Source of the DNA: Batrachochytrium dendrobatidis JAM81
Taxonomy: Eukaryota > Chytridiomycota > Chytridiomycetes > Rhizophydiales
Direction: 5' to 3'
DNA length: 64,000 nt
Assembly: GCF_000203795.2 (NCBI RefSeq)
Contig: NW_006281099.1
Span: forward strand, 298,690 to 362,689
Both the position numbers and the translations under genes were made by a program. How positions within the stretch are numbered: the first letter of the stretch is position 1; each line of letters opens with the position of its first letter. This document shows positions 61,424 through 64,000 of the stretch, piece after piece. Below the pieces are notes generated by a model that did not search any database, had not been told where the DNA came from, and worked only from the letters and a program-made list of their open reading frames with translations.

Positions 61424-61598
61424 TGAACAACTAGAGCATATACAATGTCGTTGAATGACAATGTTGAAGTCCGTTTGTCAAGTTCGTGTAATCCGCCGTA
61501 CTCACGTGATGATTCGTCTGATAAGCTTTTATGATTTGATTGGTCAGACATTCATGTGTTGTTGGATCAAAAGACTACTTTTATGCACAATGAATCGT

Positions 61599-62171
61599 AT
61601 TCTTGATTTACAGTCGTATTGATGTAAATGGAATACTAAAGGCGTCAAATTACATAATAAACGATCAGTTTCAGATATTACTGGACAACATTGTTTGGTA
61701 AACTCTCTAGTTTATTGGCCTTGTGCTCATTTCGTATCAACTCGACACATGTTTATATTACAGTTTCAATCAGTTTTCAACCCTTGCAAAACATTCAAGA
61801 CTGGCATGAAAACAACTTGCATTTCTGGAATGTGCAATCATTGTTTTTTGAACCAGAGCGCGACGTATGTTTTTAGAATACAAGAGTGGAACTCGTAGAG
61901 TTTGACAACGGTTGAACCCAATATCTGGATTGCAATGGATGGATCTGGTGACTGTGCAATATATGGCTATGCTAAAAGTGAAAAAAGGGACAATTTCAGT
62001 TTGAAGCTAGTGTTATTATAGACGGACATTGTGGTTCAATTGACAATGTCAGTCATGATTAGGAGAGTGAAACAAGTATTCAATGAATAGTCAACCACTG
62101 TTCATCTCGAAACAAAAGAGTCACTGCAAGCTAAATGAAAAAGTGTTCATTTTACATGAATACGATTGTAA
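61599..62171 (-). mobile_element. MITE-like element, copy 11 (left arm of inverted pair)
   Basis: A 573-bp segment that is the near-perfect reverse complement of copy 12 (63302-63873). The element proper runs from CAGTCGTATTGATGTAAATG at 61611 to GTTCATTTTACATGAATACG and ATTG at 62168, with TA on both sides. A further 10 bp of left flank (ATTCTTGATT) is also shared with copy 12. It ends 26 bp before the stop codon of the cytidine deaminase gene. The 61- and 67-codon frames inside are shared with copy 12 only because the DNA is duplicated. Confidence 0.92.
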
Positions 62172-62196
62172 AACAAAATTTAACCTTGGAAACCAA

Positions 62197-63211
62197 CTAT
62201 TTGTCCAAATCCTCGGGTCCAAAACTGTCAGGAAGCAACTCCTTAAGAGATTTGATTTCCACCTTGTCAAAGCTTGCAGAAAACTGATAAACCTAAGATA
62301 CAAGTGTTGTTGTAAATTTGTCAATATAAAACTAGTGAGTAGTTCGTATGCTGTTAAAGGCACAATTTACCTGAATGTGTTTTCCAAACTCGACCATGAA
62401 CTGGCGACAGAATCCACAAGGTGAAATGGCAGCTTCCTTGTCACTATTCAAACATACAAAATACCCGGGTTAACAGCTTCATTGTGGCTCTCAGTTACAC
62501 TCAAAACTTGATCGAGTATAGTGGCATAGATACAAATGCTACACTTACGTGATAACAGCAATTGCCAAAAACTTTTTGTGGCCTTCACTCTAAAAATTCA
62601 AAAAAGTATAAACTCGGTCAGCTTAAACCGATCTACAAGAGCTAAACCAATATCCTGTTAAAAAGTCGAGTGTATCAACATGACTAACCACAGCTTTAAC
62701 AAAGGCAGTTCTTTCAGCACATATGGTTCCTCCGTATGAAGCATTTTCGACATTGCATCCTACAATATATTGAAACAGGGGTAAGTACAACTCGATGACT
62801 TGCTAGGATAGATTTAGTTCAATAAGTTGAATCTATCATTTCAATCATAAAAGACATTGCTTGCCTAGAAAGACTTCGCCGGTAGGAGCCAAAAGAGCAG
62901 CACCGACTCGAAACTTGCTATATGGAGAGTAAGACATCTCCTTGGCTAATTGCAATCCAATTTATAAATAAGGTTATTTATGTATAATCGCAGATACCAA
63001 ATCCATGAAATAAGAATATCATATAGAAAAGGTCTTTAGTTTACCTTGGGTGGCAAACTGAGCCAGTTGCAACTGTACATCCTTGGACAGGACTCCTATT
63101 AGTAAGCCGAGTATGGGTAGGATCAGTAAAGCTACTCTATCTATGAAATCAAAAATCATCAGTACCATTGGGAGTGAGAGTAGCGATGTGTTGAGCAGAC
63201 AGGAACGGCAT
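62197..63211 (-). CDS. CDA: Cytidine deaminase
   Basis: Zinc enzyme of pyrimidine salvage that converts cytidine and deoxycytidine to the uridine forms. The start at 63211 gives [15 protein letters not shown], joined over the intron (about 63166-63097) to [17 protein letters not shown]. Small exons then give [85 protein letters not shown] and [20 protein letters not shown], ending DK at TAG 62197-62199. The catalytic CAE and the PCGxCRQ zinc ligands are intact. About 150 residues, like tetrameric CDAs. An upstream Met at 63285 gives an implausible hydrophobic leader and is not used. The gene is tightly enclosed by MITE copies 11 and 12. Confidence 0.95.
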
Positions 63212-63301
63212 AGTTGACAGTTTGTTGAATTGATGGAAAGTACAACTTGCTTATTGCTTTTACAATACAAGCAAATGCAGTGCACAAACCTTTATAATGA
63301 A

Positions 63302-63873
63302 TTACAATCGTATTCACGTAAAATGAGCACTTTTTCATTTAGCTTGCAGTGACTCTTTTGTTTCGAGATGAACAGTGGTTGACTATTCGTTGAATACTTG
63401 TTTCACTCTCCTAATCATGACTGACATTGTCAATTGAACCACAATGTCCGTCTATAATAACACTAGCTTCAAACTGAAATTGTCCCTTTTTTCACTTTTA
63501 GCATAGCCATATATTGCACAGTCACCAGATCCATCCATTGCAATCCAGATATTGGGTTCAACCGTTGTCAAACTCTACGAGTTCCACTCTTGTATTCTAA
63601 AAACATACGTCGCGCTCTGGTTCAAAAAACAATGATTGCACATTCCAGAAATGCAAGTTGTTTTCATGCCAGTCTTGAATGTTTTGCAAGGGTTGAAAAC
63701 TGATTGAAACTGTAATATAAACATGTGTCGAGTTGATACGAAATGAGCACAAGGCCAATAAACTAGAGAGTTTACCAAACAATGTTGTCCAGTAATATCT
63801 GAAACTGATCGTTTATTATGTAATTTGACGCCTTTAGTATTCCATTTACATCAATACGACTGTAAATCAAGAA
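63302..63873 (+). mobile_element. MITE-like element, copy 12 (right arm of inverted pair)
   Basis: A 572-bp segment, inverted relative to copy 11, starting 91 bp upstream of the cytidine deaminase start codon. Left end CAATCGTATTCACGTAAAAT; right end CATTTACATCAATACGACTG, each next to TA. By eye only a few mismatches to copy 11 were found, two of them near the left end. It also shares the 10-bp flank of copy 11 (AATCAAGAAT on this strand). Its right edge is 8 bp from the stop codon of the next gene. Confidence 0.92.
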
Positions 63874-63880
63874 TCACTAA

Positions 63881-64000
63881 ACTAGGTGAAATTAGTTATC
63901 CAGCAACTGAGAATTAGACCTTGGTCATCAGATAAAGGCTTGATGATCTGGTCACCAGTCCAAAATGTTCCGACTAGAATACGTTTTCTATGCTCAACAC
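63881..64000 (-). CDS. C-terminal exon of an unidentified gene, partial
   Basis: An open frame on the minus strand enters from the right edge and stops at TAG 63881-63883. It includes RKRILVGTFWTGDQIIKPLS then DDQGLILSCWITNFT. The composition looks like real protein, but 38 residues are too few to name the family. The stop codon lies just outside MITE copy 12. Confidence 0.4.

Noticed and set aside
61484..61510. Sequence CCGCCGTACTCACGTGATGA resembling a family terminus
   Set aside because: Only one short end, no partner end nearby and no core; too weak to call.
61691..61898. Identical 61- and 67-residue frames at 61.7 kb and 63.6 kb look like a conserved small protein pair
   Set aside because: They lie in the two arms of a near-identical inverted repeat, so identity follows from DNA duplication. 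The frame is not kept in other family copies.
63212..63285. N-terminal extension of cytidine deaminase from Met 63285
   Set aside because: It needs translation of what looks like an intron and gives a hydrophobic leader unknown in the family. The spliced start at 63211 gives a normal-length protein.
1..64000. tRNA, rRNA genes and CRISPR arrays
   Set aside because: No cloverleaf with the T-loop GTTCRANNC pattern, no rRNA-like blocks and no regularly spaced repeats were seen by eye. A tRNAscan-SE or Infernal run would settle small RNAs.

Overview
This window is nuclear DNA from a zoosporic (flagellated) early-diverging fungus, most likely a chytrid. The DNA is AT-rich. Nearly every gene is cut by several short GT-AG introns, and the genes are compact and lie on both strands. 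Fungal markers include a PNS1/choline-transporter-like protein with a glutamine/proline-rich N-terminus and a ZC3H3/Red5-type zinc-finger protein. Signs of a flagellated, early-branching lineage are an IFT43 intraflagellar-transport subunit, an LRRC71-like cilium-associated protein, a cytoplasmic dynein intermediate chain, a probable dynactin p22 subunit, an Integrator subunit (INTS2) and a base-exchange phosphatidylserine synthase. Species and contig cannot be told from sequence alone.

Layout. 1-2.9 kb: 3' part of an armadillo-repeat gene (minus). 3.5-7.5 kb: LRRC71-like gene (plus) and dynactin-p22-like gene (minus), convergent. 8.2-12.5 kb: ZC3H3/Red5 (plus) and a rhomboid protease (minus), convergent. 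13.3-19.8 kb: dynein intermediate chain (minus) and CstF64 (plus) share a 95-bp divergent promoter, followed by ASF1. 20.0-24.6 kb: a membrane-anchored alpha/beta hydrolase (plus), IFT43 (minus) and RPB7 (minus). 25.6-27.5 kb: an unrecognised coiled-coil protein. 28.5-36.4 kb: PNS1-like transporter and INTS2. 36.6-42.2 kb: a large Dicer (minus). 42.8-46.0 kb: phosphatidylserine synthase and exosome subunit Rrp40, 41 bp apart tail to tail. 46-49.3 kb: gene-poor. 49.3-52.4 kb: a two-repeat Myb protein. 53.0-57.0 kb: DUF84 inosine/xanthosine triphosphatase and an ammonium transporter. 57.6-63.2 kb: a Nudix-like protein, a Sec14/BCH-RhoGAP protein and cytidine deaminase, all minus. A last partial exon runs off the right edge.

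The genes are not an operon or an obvious biosynthetic cluster. RNA biology is well represented (ZC3H3, CstF64, RPB7, INTS2, Dicer, Rrp40), as are microtubule/flagellum functions (LRRC71, dynactin, dynein, IFT43). This looks like ordinary euchromatin.

The structure not explained by the genes is a dispersed family of about twelve short non-autonomous elements (roughly 0.2-0.7 kb), all between 17.8 and 63.9 kb. They share terminal inverted repeats of the form CAGYCGTATTCACGTAAAAT and are often flanked by TA, as in Tc1/mariner-type MITEs. They sit in 3' flanks, promoters and at least two introns. One supplies the stop codon of the RhoGAP gene. Two nearly identical copies in opposite orientation bracket the cytidine deaminase gene tightly. 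Other points of interest are a Dicer whose helicase motifs I, V and VI look degenerate while both RNase III sites are intact, a Nudix-like protein with a damaged Nudix box, and a Myb protein with two widely separated repeats.
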